Assembly: GCF_039831995.1 (NCBI RefSeq) | Contig: NZ_JBDOIO010000003.1 | Span: 372,001 to 436,000 of the forward strand | Direction: 5' to 3' | Source: Paenibacillus pabuli | GTDB taxonomy: Bacteria; Bacillota; Bacilli; Paenibacillales; Paenibacillaceae | DNA: 64,000 bases | Shown here: positions 8,622 to 17,282 of the stretch, piece by piece | Numbering within the stretch: the first letter of the stretch is position 1 | Layout of the letters: every line of letters begins with the position of its first letter | Position numbers and translations under genes: made by a program | Notes under the pieces: generated by a model | Database searches by the model: none | What the model was told of the DNA's origin: nothing | The model's input: the letters and a program-made list of their open reading frames with translations, nothing else

Positions 8622-9593
8622 TCATTCTTTATTCCGATACTTGAAGGGTGTCTTTTTGTAACGTTGTTTAAACAGTTTGTAAAAGTAACTCGGATCGCTG
8701 TAGCCGATCTCATATGCGATTTCCGCTGTGTTCAGGTCGCTCTCCCGCAACAGTTTTCTGGCAACGCTTAGACGCTTGTCATTGAGCAGTTCAAGGAATC
8801 CCTTACCTAGCTCCTTCCGGATTTTGAGGGACAGATAATTTTTGTTGTACTGGAACGTCTCGGCAAGCGACTCTAGCGTCGCGTCCCGGTAGTGCCGGTC
8901 GATATAGTGAACGATCTCCATCAGCTTGGGTTTGGCCGGATTTCTTGTCCCTTCCAGCGCCCATTTCTCCAATTCGCGGCTGATCTCGTAGCTGAAGATT
9001 GAGAAGTAATTCTTAATTATTTCCTCGCGAAAAGGCTTCCTGCTGAAATGCTCAACCATCATGCCGCGCAGCACGGGCAGGATGGTTGTATTCTCTGAGG
9101 CGTCGATCAGCAGAAAATTGCGGTAGGCTGATTTCTCCCGGATTGCGTTGACAAGAAATTCGCTGAAGATCGAGTGGACCTGAACTGCTTCAAACAGTAT
9201 ATCAGTGGACAGGAAGTTCTCGTGTACCAATATGTTGATTAGAATATCGTCCTCACCAATTTCATCGACCCGATGAACCACATCCTTATCCATAACAACG
9301 ATGTGCCCTTTTTGCAGTTCGATTTTCTCGTCGTTGACGTACTGCGTACAGCTGCCCGAATACATATAGTTGATCTCAACGAAGTCGTGTGTATGCGCCG
9401 GAATCGGGGAGAACCGCTGCTGCTTGTTGATGAAGATATTACCATCAAGGAAAAAGGCTTCTTTTGGAATCTTAGGTACCCGCTGCAGGGCGTAAGGCAG
9501 ATTCAGCTCATTGATATTCTGTTTGTCAGCCAGCTGCATTCGCTCAATTTCCGTGTGCGAGCACAATTGCTCGTCCAATGTGAGCAATTCCAT
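8622..9593 (-). CDS. AraC-family transcriptional regulator of the rhamnoside locus
   Basis: A regulator of about 323 residues with an N-terminal cupin-type sensing domain (PIPAHTHDFVEINYMYSG is the typical cupin strand with its histidines) and a C-terminal pair of helix-turn-helix motifs (ESLAETFQYNKNYLSLKIRK and TAEIAYEIGYSDPSYFYKLF). The track-length start is a TTG at 9602, but ATG at 9593 has AGGGG nine bases upstream and is preferred. It is divergent from the GH78/MFS pair, so it most likely activates that pair in response to a rhamnose-containing sugar. The ligand is inferred from neighbours. Confidence 0.88.
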   Translation of the reverse strand: MELLTLDEQLCSHTEIERMQLADKQNINELNLPYALQRVPKIPKEAFFLDGNIFINKQQRFSPIPAHTHDFVEINYMYSGSCTQYVNDEKIELQKGHIVVMDKDVVHRVDEIGEDDILINILVHENFLSTDILFEAVQVHSIFSEFLVNAIREKSAYRNFLLIDASENTTILPVLRGMMVEHFSRKPFREEIIKNYFSIFSYEISRELEKWALEGTRNPAKPKLMEIVHYIDRHYRDATLESLAETFQYNKNYLSLKIRKELGKGFLELLNDKRLSVARKLLRESDLNTAEIAYEIGYSDPSYFYKLFKQRYKKTPFKYRNKE

Positions 9594-9712
9594 TATTCGC
9601 AACCCCTATACTTGATTTTTTTGATGATGTTATCGATTGGAATGAAGTAAAAACCTGAATAAAGACCATTTTTATATAAGATAATGCCATTCGTTCTGGA
9701 ATATCCTTAGAT

Positions 9713-9738
9713 TATACTTAATATTGTAAGCGTTAACA
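9713..9738 (+). promoter_or_regulatory. -10 element and cre box upstream of the GH78 gene
   Basis: TATACT at 9713-9718 is followed directly by TGTAAGCGTTAACA (9725-9738), which matches the CcpA consensus TGWAANCGNTNWCA at every position. Its placement just downstream of the -10 element is the roadblock/repression position. This indicates glucose repression of the rhamnoside genes. Confidence 0.75.
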
Positions 9739-9754
9739 AGATGTTAGGGAAGGG

Positions 9755-11780
9755 ATGAACACATTGAATGGTTGGATATGGTTTCCCGGAGATTTTGAGA
9801 TTTATCACATCATGAAGCAAAATTTCAGCCGTGAGGAGCGCGGCTTTGATTGGCCGGCATACTGGTATGCGTCCGGTTGGAATCACAAGGTTGAGTTCTC
9901 TTGCACGTATGAACTCATGGAAACGACAACGTTTAAAGCTTTCGTCCAGGGAAAAGGATACATTGCCGTCAAGCGACAGTTGCCGGACGGTAGCAAACAG
10001 GTTGAGAAGTACCCTTTTGGTCAGGAGGTAACCTGCGCGCCAGGCAAAGTGAAGATTGAGGCGGTCGTCGCACATCTGGAGGGACTACCGAGCGTACTGG
10101 TTCAGGGTGCGATCATTCGATCGGATGAATCATGGCTGGCATCCAATCACCTCGAACACGAGCTTCCTGTAGGATTAAGCGAGCTGTTTACCCAAGCGAA
10201 GCAGAACCCGTCGGTCTTCCCGTACACGCACGAGCTGAGGGAGCCGATCTCCGTCGAACGGGTGAATGGAGGTATGCTGCTGGACTTTGGCTGCGACATC
10301 ATGGCCGTGACGCAGCTTACGTTCCACGGCGAATTTCAGAGCGGTTACGCTCTGCTATGGAGAGAGCAGAACAGAGGCACTGGACGTGGACCATTGTTAT
10401 CTGAAGCAGAGCATTGAGATACCGGAAGATGCCGGAATTGAGCGGATTGGAGAGAATACATTCGCCACGTGTCTGAGGGCATTTCGTTATATTTTCCTGC
10501 CTGGCGTGGAGGACGACTCGGTCATTGTCCAAGCAGATCGTCAATTCGTCGATTTCGGAGGTGTGAGCGATTTCCGTTCTTCGGATGAACGATTAAACGA
10601 GATCTGGACAATTGCCGACCGGACATTCCGTGCATGCAGCGATATATTTTTTCTAGATGGGATTAAACGGGACAAGTGGGTGTGGTCTGGCGACGCGTAT
10701 CAGAGCTACTTCATTAATCAGTACAGCTTCTTCAACAAAGAGATCGTCGAGCGTACCATTTTGGGGCTTCGCGGCAGCGAACCGTTCCGTCAGCATTTGA
10801 ACACCATCGTCGACTATTCGCTCTACTGGCTAATTGGTCTGGAGGAATATTATCGGACGTTCGGAGATCGCAGATTTTTGAAGACTGTATATTCAAAGAT
10901 GGAATCACTCCTCAATTATTGCGAGCAGCAGATCGATGAGAATGGATTTATTTATGGGAGAACAGGCGACTGGATCTACATCGACTGGGCAGAGTTTGAT
11001 AAGCAAGGGCCGCTATGCGCGGAACAGATGCTGTTGGCCCGTGCCTACGAGAGCGTCATTGCCGTTCGCGGGGCACTTGGGAAGCCGATCAACGGTCTGG
11101 ATGAGAAACTGGTGAAGCTCAAGGACAACATCGAGCAATTCTATTGGGACGAGGAGAAGGGAGGTTATATCGACAGCTACGAATCCGGCAAACGCAATGT
11201 GACGAGGCACGCCAATATTTTCGCCATTTTGTTTGACTACGTGGAAGGAGCGAGAGTAGAGAACATCAAGCGAAGTGTTCTGCTGAATCCAAACATCGGC
11301 GCCATTCATACGCCATACTTCAAGTTCTGGGAGCTCGAAGTGATGGCGAAGATCGGCGAATTCGGTTATGTGATCGAACAGATCAAGTCTTATTGGGGCG
11401 GCATGCTGGACGAGGGCGCAACCACCTTCTGGGAGTATTACGATCCAAGCGAGACTGGGCCGGAGAAATATGCGATGTACGGGGACAAATACGGCAAAAG
11501 CCTCTGTCATGCGTGGGGCGCGAGCCCAATCTACCTGATTGGTCGCTATCTGCTTGGTGCTCGGCCGACTTCACCCGGATACTCCACTTTTGAAGTCGCA
11601 CCCCGGGCCGAGCTTCCGGACGAACTGATCTGTACGCTGCCGGTCGGATCGGGACAGGTGACGATCGAGCTTTGTAAGGGGCAAGTGGCTGTCACCTCCA
11701 GCGTTGCCGGAGGCACCCTTCGCCTTGCCGACCGCATGATCGAACTGCCGGAGGGTCAATCTATAAGCGTTATTTTGTAG
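9755..11780 (+). pseudogene. Alpha-L-rhamnosidase-like GH78 protein, frameshifted
   Basis: Two overlapping open frames (9755-10417 and 10386-11780) encode consecutive parts of one GH78-type protein of about 675 residues. The first carries the beta-sandwich part with no signal peptide. The second carries the (alpha/alpha)6 catalytic domain with FLDGIKRDKWVWSGDAYQSY and the closing GASPIYLIGRYLLG. The second frame is open backwards past its nominal start and reads VTLCYGESRTEALD, a typical GH78 stretch, so the break lies near 10330-10345. Going from frame one to frame two skips one base, i.e. a one-base insertion, a sequencing error or a rare slip. Family members release L-rhamnose from oligosaccharides in the cytoplasm. 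The MFS gene follows 34 bases later. Confidence 0.8.
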
Positions 11781-11814
11781 ATATTCGATATTCATGAAAT
11801 AAAGGAGAATAAAC

Positions 11815-13128
11815 ATGAATAAAGCAAACGAAAAGCTGTCAGGCAAAGACTGGTTTCTTGCAAGTATTGCGGGGATTGCTTCGTACCTCGATGCCGCACT
11901 GCTAGTAAGCGCCGGCATCGCCTTGGCAATCTGGTCCGACCACTTTGGCGTGAACGCATGGTGGACAGGCGTTATCAGCACAACGTTGACATTATCTGTA
12001 GCGATCGGTGCATTGTTCGGCGGACGGCTATCGGACAAATTCGGCCGCGTGCGGGTGTTCAACATTGACATTCTGTTGGTGGCGATCGGCAGCTTAATTA
12101 TCGGGTTCGCCAGTAATCTGGAGACGCTGCTCGTTGGTCTGGTCATCGCTGGGCTGGCGTCGGGAGCAGATCTGCCCACCTCGCTTGCTGTTATTACGGA
12201 GCGCGTCGCGCCTGAACGGCACGGCAAAGTCATCACCATCACCGGCATGTTCTGGATCCTCGGCATTCTGCTCTCGCAGGCGCTGGGCTTCGCCACTTCG
12301 ACGATGGGAATGACCGGAACACGAATGTTGTTCATCTGGATTGCTGCTGTGGCGCTGCTGAACTGGGGAGTGCGTGTGTTCTCAAGCAAGTTTCGCCAAG
12401 TCGAGCAGGAGTTGTACGAGGAGAATGCCCATAAAAATACCTCGACTCAGCCGGAGATGCGACTGACGATCAAGACCATCTTTGCCTCGAAGAGATACCT
12501 GATGCCGCTGTTGTCCGTGACTGGCTTTTATCTATTCTGGAACATTCCTGCCAACACTTGGGGGTCGTTCGTAAACTATTTTCTCGTGACGATTAACGGT
12601 CGTTCACAATCCTATTCGACAGCCCTGGGCTTCATCGCCAATGCGGCCGCGATCGCAGTATTGTTCTTCATTTATATGCGTTTCGCCGATACGAAGTACC
12701 GCTATACCATGATGAACATGGGTTTGCTGTTGTGTACCTTATCTTTCGTTGTGTCAGGCATCTTTGGCGCAACCTCTTGGGTTGTGTTCTCTATAGCTTA
12801 TTTCGTCTATTCCGCCTGTAACAATCTGCACGGGGAATCGATCTTCAAGATCTGGACACAGGCATTCTATTCACCAGATATGCGGGCTAGTGCCACAGGT
12901 GTATCCATCGCGATCGTACGCATTCTGACGGCTGTCTGCTCCGTGTTCACTCCAGTTATAATGAACTATTCTCCGAATCTCTTGATGTGGCTGCTCGTTG
13001 CTTCGCTGCTGATCTGCTGGGTATTCGCCAGTATATCCACTCAGATGGTCAAAAAGTACAATATCGCTGACCCCGGAATTAAAGGGTCGGAAGTGGCAAG
13101 GAGTAGTATGGCGGTAACGCAGAAGTAG
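11815..13128 (+). CDS. MFS transporter, probably for a rhamnoside or sugar
   Basis: A 437-residue, 12-span major facilitator. The loop 2-3 signature reads GGRLSDKFGRVRVF (about residues 69-82), the standard MFS motif, and a related sequence appears in the second half. AAAGGAG lies seven bases upstream of ATG 11815. It directly follows the GH78 gene, probably in one transcript, so it is expected to import the glycoside that the enzyme cleaves. If the GH78 frameshift is real, transport may persist without hydrolysis. Substrate is inferred from context only. Confidence 0.85.
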   Translation: MNKANEKLSGKDWFLASIAGIASYLDAALLVSAGIALAIWSDHFGVNAWWTGVISTTLTLSVAIGALFGGRLSDKFGRVRVFNIDILLVAIGSLIIGFASNLETLLVGLVIAGLASGADLPTSLAVITERVAPERHGKVITITGMFWILGILLSQALGFATSTMGMTGTRMLFIWIAAVALLNWGVRVFSSKFRQVEQELYEENAHKNTSTQPEMRLTIKTIFASKRYLMPLLSVTGFYLFWNIPANTWGSFVNYFLVTINGRSQSYSTALGFIANAAAIAVLFFIYMRFADTKYRYTMMNMGLLLCTLSFVVSGIFGATSWVVFSIAYFVYSACNNLHGESIFKIWTQAFYSPDMRASATGVSIAIVRILTAVCSVFTPVIMNYSPNLLMWLLVASLLICWVFASISTQMVKKYNIADPGIKGSEVARSSMAVTQK

Positions 13129-13161
13129 CATATTGTTATTCTAGCGTTTCTTAGAAGAGTC

Positions 13162-13191
13162 AAGGTCGTCTTCATAGACGGCCTTTTTTTT
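13162..13191 (+). terminator. Rho-independent terminator of the MFS gene
   Basis: AAGGTCGTCT / AGACGGCCTT stem with one mismatch and a four-base loop, followed by eight T. Confidence 0.85.
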
Positions 13192-13340
13192 GTTTTGAGA
13201 ATTGAAATGAAAAAATTCCTAACAAAAAAATATATTTTTACATATAAAAAATTGTGAGAAAAATGTCGAAATTGAATAAGCATAGATTTTCACTCATTGA
13301 GAGATAGGTCTATTTTTAAATTATATAGGGGGTAAATCAT

Positions 13341-15581
13341 TTGAAGAAAAAGCTACTCATCAAAGTCATGACAACTACTGCTCTGCTTAGTGCAAGCATC
13401 CAGCCTGCTTTCGCTTCAACGGAACTGACCGATATCCAAGGTTCGTTTGCCCAAGACGCCATTCAGAAGCTAGCTGAGACCGGAATTATCAACGGGCAAG
13501 GTGATGGCAAGTTTAATCCGACTGGCAAGATAAACAGACAGGATTTCGCAATCATTCTTGCCAAAGCTCTAGGTCTGAATGTGGAAAGCGCGCCTGTACA
13601 GCCGACTTTTTCGGACATTCCGGCAGATAGTTACTCCTACAGATACGTGGAAGCTGCAACTAAAGCAGGCTTGATCAAGGGACTTGGAAATGGTACTTTC
13701 GGCTTGGGAAAAAATCTTTCCCGGGAGGATATGGCGGTACTGTTTGCCAGATCACTAAACTATACTGCAGGTGCTGATATTACAATCGGTAAAGCATCGC
13801 AGTTGAAATTCACGGATGCAAACTCCATCGCAGATTATGCCAAAGATGCGGTAGCAACGGCTGTTGAGCTTGGACTGATTAATGGAAATCGTAACGGCAC
13901 CTTTAACCCGCAAGGCAGTGCCAGCCGTGAACAGGTAGCTATGGTAGCCAGTAAATTCCTAACAGCTCAGCAAAAAATAAAAGACGAGCTCGCAAATCAG
14001 CAATCCCAGGAGCAGGATAATTCAGTCCCCCCGACCATAACGCCTGAACAAACGGCGCCTGTTCCAACCGTGCCTTCTTCCAGCGGAAGCAGCAGCGGCA
14101 ACAATAGTAACAGTGGAAGCCCAACTGTCCCAACTGATAGCTTAGCTCCAACGGTAGCTATCATGTCTTCCACCCCTGTTCCAGTTGGAGGGAGCGTAAG
14201 TGTAACCAGTTCCGAAACCGGTTTTGTTTATTTGGTGCCATATGAAGGCATTCCAGTGGAAGTATCCGGGCTGAATGCATTAGTAACAGAGCACCGTGCT
14301 GCAAAAGAAGCCATCACAGCAGCTAATATCCAAACCTTCATCTCGACCGAGGGACTGGCTGCCGGAATGTACCGGGCAGTAGCGGTCGATGCAGCGGGTA
14401 ATATTTCCGCACCTTCAGAAGCATCGATTGAATTGATAGAGAACACCATCCAAATGACTTCAATCGAGTTTTTGGACGCCCGTACGATCGTGTTGAATTA
14501 TGATGAAGAGTTGGATACGACTCATATTCCCACTGCTTTTAACGAAGACGGGGATACAATTACCTCTGATTTGGTTGTAAAAAGCTTAGACGGTGACGTT
14601 CTATATCCTATACCTTTGAGTAACGAGGATGTCGTGATTTCAGGGAAGCGAGTAATGATTAAACTGCAATTCCCGGTGCAAGTGGATGAGTATCTGTATA
14701 TCTCATATCAGCCTCATGCCGAGGAAAATGCTCTTCGCACGATATCAGGCAAAAAGGCTCAGTCAATTAGTGATTACAAAATTCAATACTCAAAGGCTTA
14801 TGAATCCTCACTTTCATTGTCTCTTGCACCAAGTGCTTTCTTTGTAGTTAATACTAGTTTAGCAGTTAATGAACCGATCTCACTATCTGTATCAGCCAAT
14901 CCTGAAAACTACAATAAGCGCAGCATTAAGAGTTTAATTCAGGTTAAGCGGGGCGAATCGGTAGAGAACTTCCAATACAATTCTGTAGACAACGATTTTG
15001 ATATTATCGATACAGAACAGCATGTGCTGGGCAGCGTAAGCGTCACTTCTACCTCTGATGCACTGACGATTACTCCAAATGGAAATAGTGGATTGTCGAT
15101 AATGCCTTCTAACATGTTATTGGGAGATAATACTCAGCTTGTATTCACCCTTCATGAGGAGGGAAATGACCAAACTAAACAGGTATTACTTCCTGTTACA
15201 ATTGATCAAATCAAGCCAACCGTGACGGATGCGACATATAATAACGGCAACATTACGCTGAATTTTAGTGAGTCTATCACTGTACCGTTCCCTTCTGTGG
15301 GTAGTACTACACTGGAATATGCACCTAGTGGTGATTTCACAGCAGAAGATAACAAGACACTAAATGGCAGTCCTTTGGAAATGAGTAGTCCGGAAACAGA
15401 TTACCAGTATTCCTTAGTAAATAATCAGCTGGTAATCTTGTTGACGCAGCAATCCTTTAACAAATATAACTTTGCATCCCCTGGAAAGTTTCGAGTAACG
15501 CTTAATGGCTATCAAGATTACGCGAAAAACAACTTCGAGCAAGACCAGTGGGAAGTTTCTATTCCCGCTATACTCGATTGA
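13341..15581 (+). CDS. S-layer-homology (SLH) domain surface protein
   Basis: A 746-residue exported protein: signal peptide about 1-26 (ends AFA), three SLH domains at about 30-72, 88-132 and 152-198 (each with the GxGxGxFxP-type turn, e.g. NGQGDGKFNP and NGNRNGTFNP), a Pro/Ser/Gly/Asn-rich linker at about 213-265, then a long beta-rich C terminus with Ig-like character. SLH domains bind pyruvylated secondary cell-wall polymer, so the protein is anchored on the cell surface. The function of the C-terminal part is not recognisable. It starts with TTG at 13341 behind a GGGGGG-type site. Its stop overlaps the next gene. Confidence 0.9.
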   Translation: MKKKLLIKVMTTTALLSASIQPAFASTELTDIQGSFAQDAIQKLAETGIINGQGDGKFNPTGKINRQDFAIILAKALGLNVESAPVQPTFSDIPADSYSYRYVEAATKAGLIKGLGNGTFGLGKNLSREDMAVLFARSLNYTAGADITIGKASQLKFTDANSIADYAKDAVATAVELGLINGNRNGTFNPQGSASREQVAMVASKFLTAQQKIKDELANQQSQEQDNSVPPTITPEQTAPVPTVPSSSGSSSGNNSNSGSPTVPTDSLAPTVAIMSSTPVPVGGSVSVTSSETGFVYLVPYEGIPVEVSGLNALVTEHRAAKEAITAANIQTFISTEGLAAGMYRAVAVDAAGNISAPSEASIELIENTIQMTSIEFLDARTIVLNYDEELDTTHIPTAFNEDGDTITSDLVVKSLDGDVLYPIPLSNEDVVISGKRVMIKLQFPVQVDEYLYISYQPHAEENALRTISGKKAQSISDYKIQYSKAYESSLSLSLAPSAFFVVNTSLAVNEPISLSVSANPENYNKRSIKSLIQVKRGESVENFQYNSVDNDFDIIDTEQHVLGSVSVTSTSDALTITPNGNSGLSIMPSNMLLGDNTQLVFTLHEEGNDQTKQVLLPVTIDQIKPTVTDATYNNGNITLNFSESITVPFPSVGSTTLEYAPSGDFTAEDNKTLNGSPLEMSSPETDYQYSLVNNQLVILLTQQSFNKYNFASPGKFRVTLNGYQDYAKNNFEQDQWEVSIPAILD

Positions 15582-16471
15582 GCCAGCCAGTCCGATTGGA
15601 GTTTGTTATCTTTCAAAGGGCAGTTCCAATCGAATTTCTGGATTATCTTTCTATAGAGCACCACGCGGTCCTCAAGCAAATGCCGCATTTCTACGCTGCT
15701 GTGGGTGCATTAGTTGAAGGGAAGCCGGCAGGAATTTCATTAGTCCATCTTCCTGCTGCTGATTCTCAACGATCGGCAAAATTACTAGATTTTTGTATTG
15801 TCCCATCGTATCGCCGGATTGGAATTGGCCTAGCTTTAATGAATAAGCTGTGCTTATTACTAAGAAAGGCCGGAGTACAGAAACTGACTGTTGAATATCT
15901 GAAGAGCGAAATAGATCAACCCATGTTATCGACTTTTTTTCAAGCTTGTGGCTTTGATCTCCCGCAACCTGGTATTTATGTTTACAGTTCATCTCTGGAG
16001 GTTCCATTAGAGTTCCCGTGGGTAAGACGCTTTTCCTTGCCTGAAAGCTTCACAACCACTCCTTTCCATTCGATTTCCCCGGAGGAACGGGAATGGATAA
16101 AAGGCGGGTTTGGAGAGTGGTACCCCTCAATTCTGGACCCGTTTGCAGAAGAAGAATTAATTGACAAAAGTCGAAGTGTGATTCTGCGCCGCCACAGGGA
16201 GGTTGTGGGATGGCTGATCTTTGAACCTTTTGATGACAAGACCATCCTGTGTAAATCCATGTTTGTCCGTATTCCATTTCAGCGTATGGCCAGAGGTGTA
16301 GCATTGATGGCCGAGGCTAGCCGGAGGCTGACAATGGATCCGGTTTATAAAGAATTGATCTTCTTTGTGGAAGTGGAAAATCAGCCGATGTTGAGATTTA
16401 TTAAGAAACATGTATGTTCTCCACATATAAAAGAAGAAATTTTATGGAGATCACAGAAGACACTTCATTAG
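15578..16471 (+). CDS. GNAT-family N-acetyltransferase, tandem-domain type
   Basis: A protein of about 297 residues. The first half has the GNAT acetyl-CoA stretch CIVPSYRRIGIGLALMNKL (V-x-x-x-x-R-x-x-G-x-G/A), and the second half repeats a degenerate version (MFVRIPFQRMARGVALMAEA), so it looks like two fused GNAT domains with probably only the first binding cofactor. The start is uncertain: an in-frame GTG at 15548 or TTG at 15578, whose TTGA overlaps the TGA stop of the SLH gene. I prefer the TTG because the overlap suggests translational coupling. The substrate is unknown. Pairing with an SLH protein is by position only. Confidence 0.78.
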   Translation: MSQPVRLEFVIFQRAVPIEFLDYLSIEHHAVLKQMPHFYAAVGALVEGKPAGISLVHLPAADSQRSAKLLDFCIVPSYRRIGIGLALMNKLCLLLRKAGVQKLTVEYLKSEIDQPMLSTFFQACGFDLPQPGIYVYSSSLEVPLEFPWVRRFSLPESFTTTPFHSISPEEREWIKGGFGEWYPSILDPFAEEELIDKSRSVILRRHREVVGWLIFEPFDDKTILCKSMFVRIPFQRMARGVALMAEASRRLTMDPVYKELIFFVEVENQPMLRFIKKHVCSPHIKEEILWRSQKTLH

Positions 16472-16493
16472 GAGTAATCGTATACTTCCTCTT

Positions 16494-16523
16494 AAAAGTT
16501 AAGCCTCGGCTTAACTTTTTTTT
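16494..16523 (+). terminator. Rho-independent terminator of the SLH-GNAT unit
   Basis: AAAAGTTAAGCC (16494-16505), two-base loop, GGCTTAACTTTT (16508-16519), T-run. Confidence 0.85.
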
Positions 16524-16573
16524 AAAGCTAGAGAAATTATTTCTGCTTCCCAAGGTTAGGGATACAAAATTAA

Positions 16574-16605
16574 AACGCTACTGACATCCCGTTGTCAGTA
16601 GCGTT
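16574..16605. terminator. Second strong hairpin upstream of VOC gene
   Basis: AACGCTACTGACA (16574-16586) pairs perfectly with TGTCAGTAGCGTT (16593-16605) around a six-base loop; AAAA precedes and ATTTT follows. It looks like a bidirectional terminator, but it ends only 17 bases before the ribosome binding site of the next gene, so it could also lie in that gene's leader. Confidence 0.6.
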
Positions 16606-16639
16606 ATTTTATGATTCATGAAAAGGAAGGATGGTATTT

Positions 16640-17044
16640 ATGAAATTTGCTTCTGTACGTATTATTACCGATGATGTGGATCGTCTTGTCCAGTTCTATG
16701 AGAAAGTCATGGGTGTTTCGGCGGAACGTCCTGCACCAGTCTTTGCTGAACTCGTTGTGCCATCGTGCACCCTGGCCATCGGTCACTCCCAGACGGTGCC
16801 ATTGTTCGGAGTTGATTCCGCTGTGGCTGGCGACAATCGCAGTGTCATCCTCGAGTTTCGCGTTCATAATGTCGATGCCGAATACGAACGTTTGAAGCCA
16901 TTGGTCGATGAATGGGTTAAGGAGCCAACCACAATGCCGTGGGGGAATCGAGCTGTGTTGTTCCGTGATCCAGACGGCAATCTCATTAACCTCTTTCAGC
17001 CGGTGACTGAGGAAGCGATTAAACGGTTCAGCGGAAGAGGTTGA
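16640..17044 (+). CDS. VOC (glyoxalase-fold) protein
   Basis: A 134-residue single VOC domain: N-terminal RIITDDVDRLVQFYEKVMGV and C-terminal NRAVLFRDPDGNLINLFQPV, the standard metal-site strand of the superfamily. ATG 16640 is preferred over ATG 16631 because AAGGAAGG ends nine bases upstream of the former and abuts the latter. Function is unassigned beyond the fold; glyoxalase, dioxygenase or drug-binding activity are all possible. It is a single-gene unit bounded by hairpins on both sides. Confidence 0.85.
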   Translation: MKFASVRIITDDVDRLVQFYEKVMGVSAERPAPVFAELVVPSCTLAIGHSQTVPLFGVDSAVAGDNRSVILEFRVHNVDAEYERLKPLVDEWVKEPTTMPWGNRAVLFRDPDGNLINLFQPVTEEAIKRFSGRG

Positions 17045-17049
17045 TTTAT

Positions 17050-17092
17050 AAATTGAAAGCAGCTGATCAACAAGATCAACTGCTTTCAATTT
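17050..17092. terminator. Hairpin terminator after VOC gene
   Basis: AAATTGAAAGCAG (17050-17062) and CTGCTTTCAATTT (17080-17092) form a long stem; the loop region also holds GATC/GATC pairing. The T-run is short. Confidence 0.65.
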
Positions 17093-17282
17093 ATCATCTA
17101 ACGAACAAGAGCTTGAAATGACTCACTAATCTTGTTATATGAACAGCATCTCTATTGAAAATAGCTGTACGAAAACCATAATATACAAATTATTTAGTAA
17201 CTTTTTCCGGATTCGTGCGTTTAATAGTATGACTTTTAATAGATTGAAATTTGCGAGGGAGCGAAAGGGGAAAAAACAAAGA

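Noticed and set aside
15548..15577. Upstream GTG start for the GNAT gene
   Set aside because: Possible but lacks a ribosome binding site and adds residues coded by the SLH gene's end; the TTG overlapping the SLH stop is preferred.
17139..17282. 48-residue N-terminal extension of the stalk/PKD protein
   Set aside because: It would bury the signal peptide; the ATG at 17283 gives a normal secretory start.
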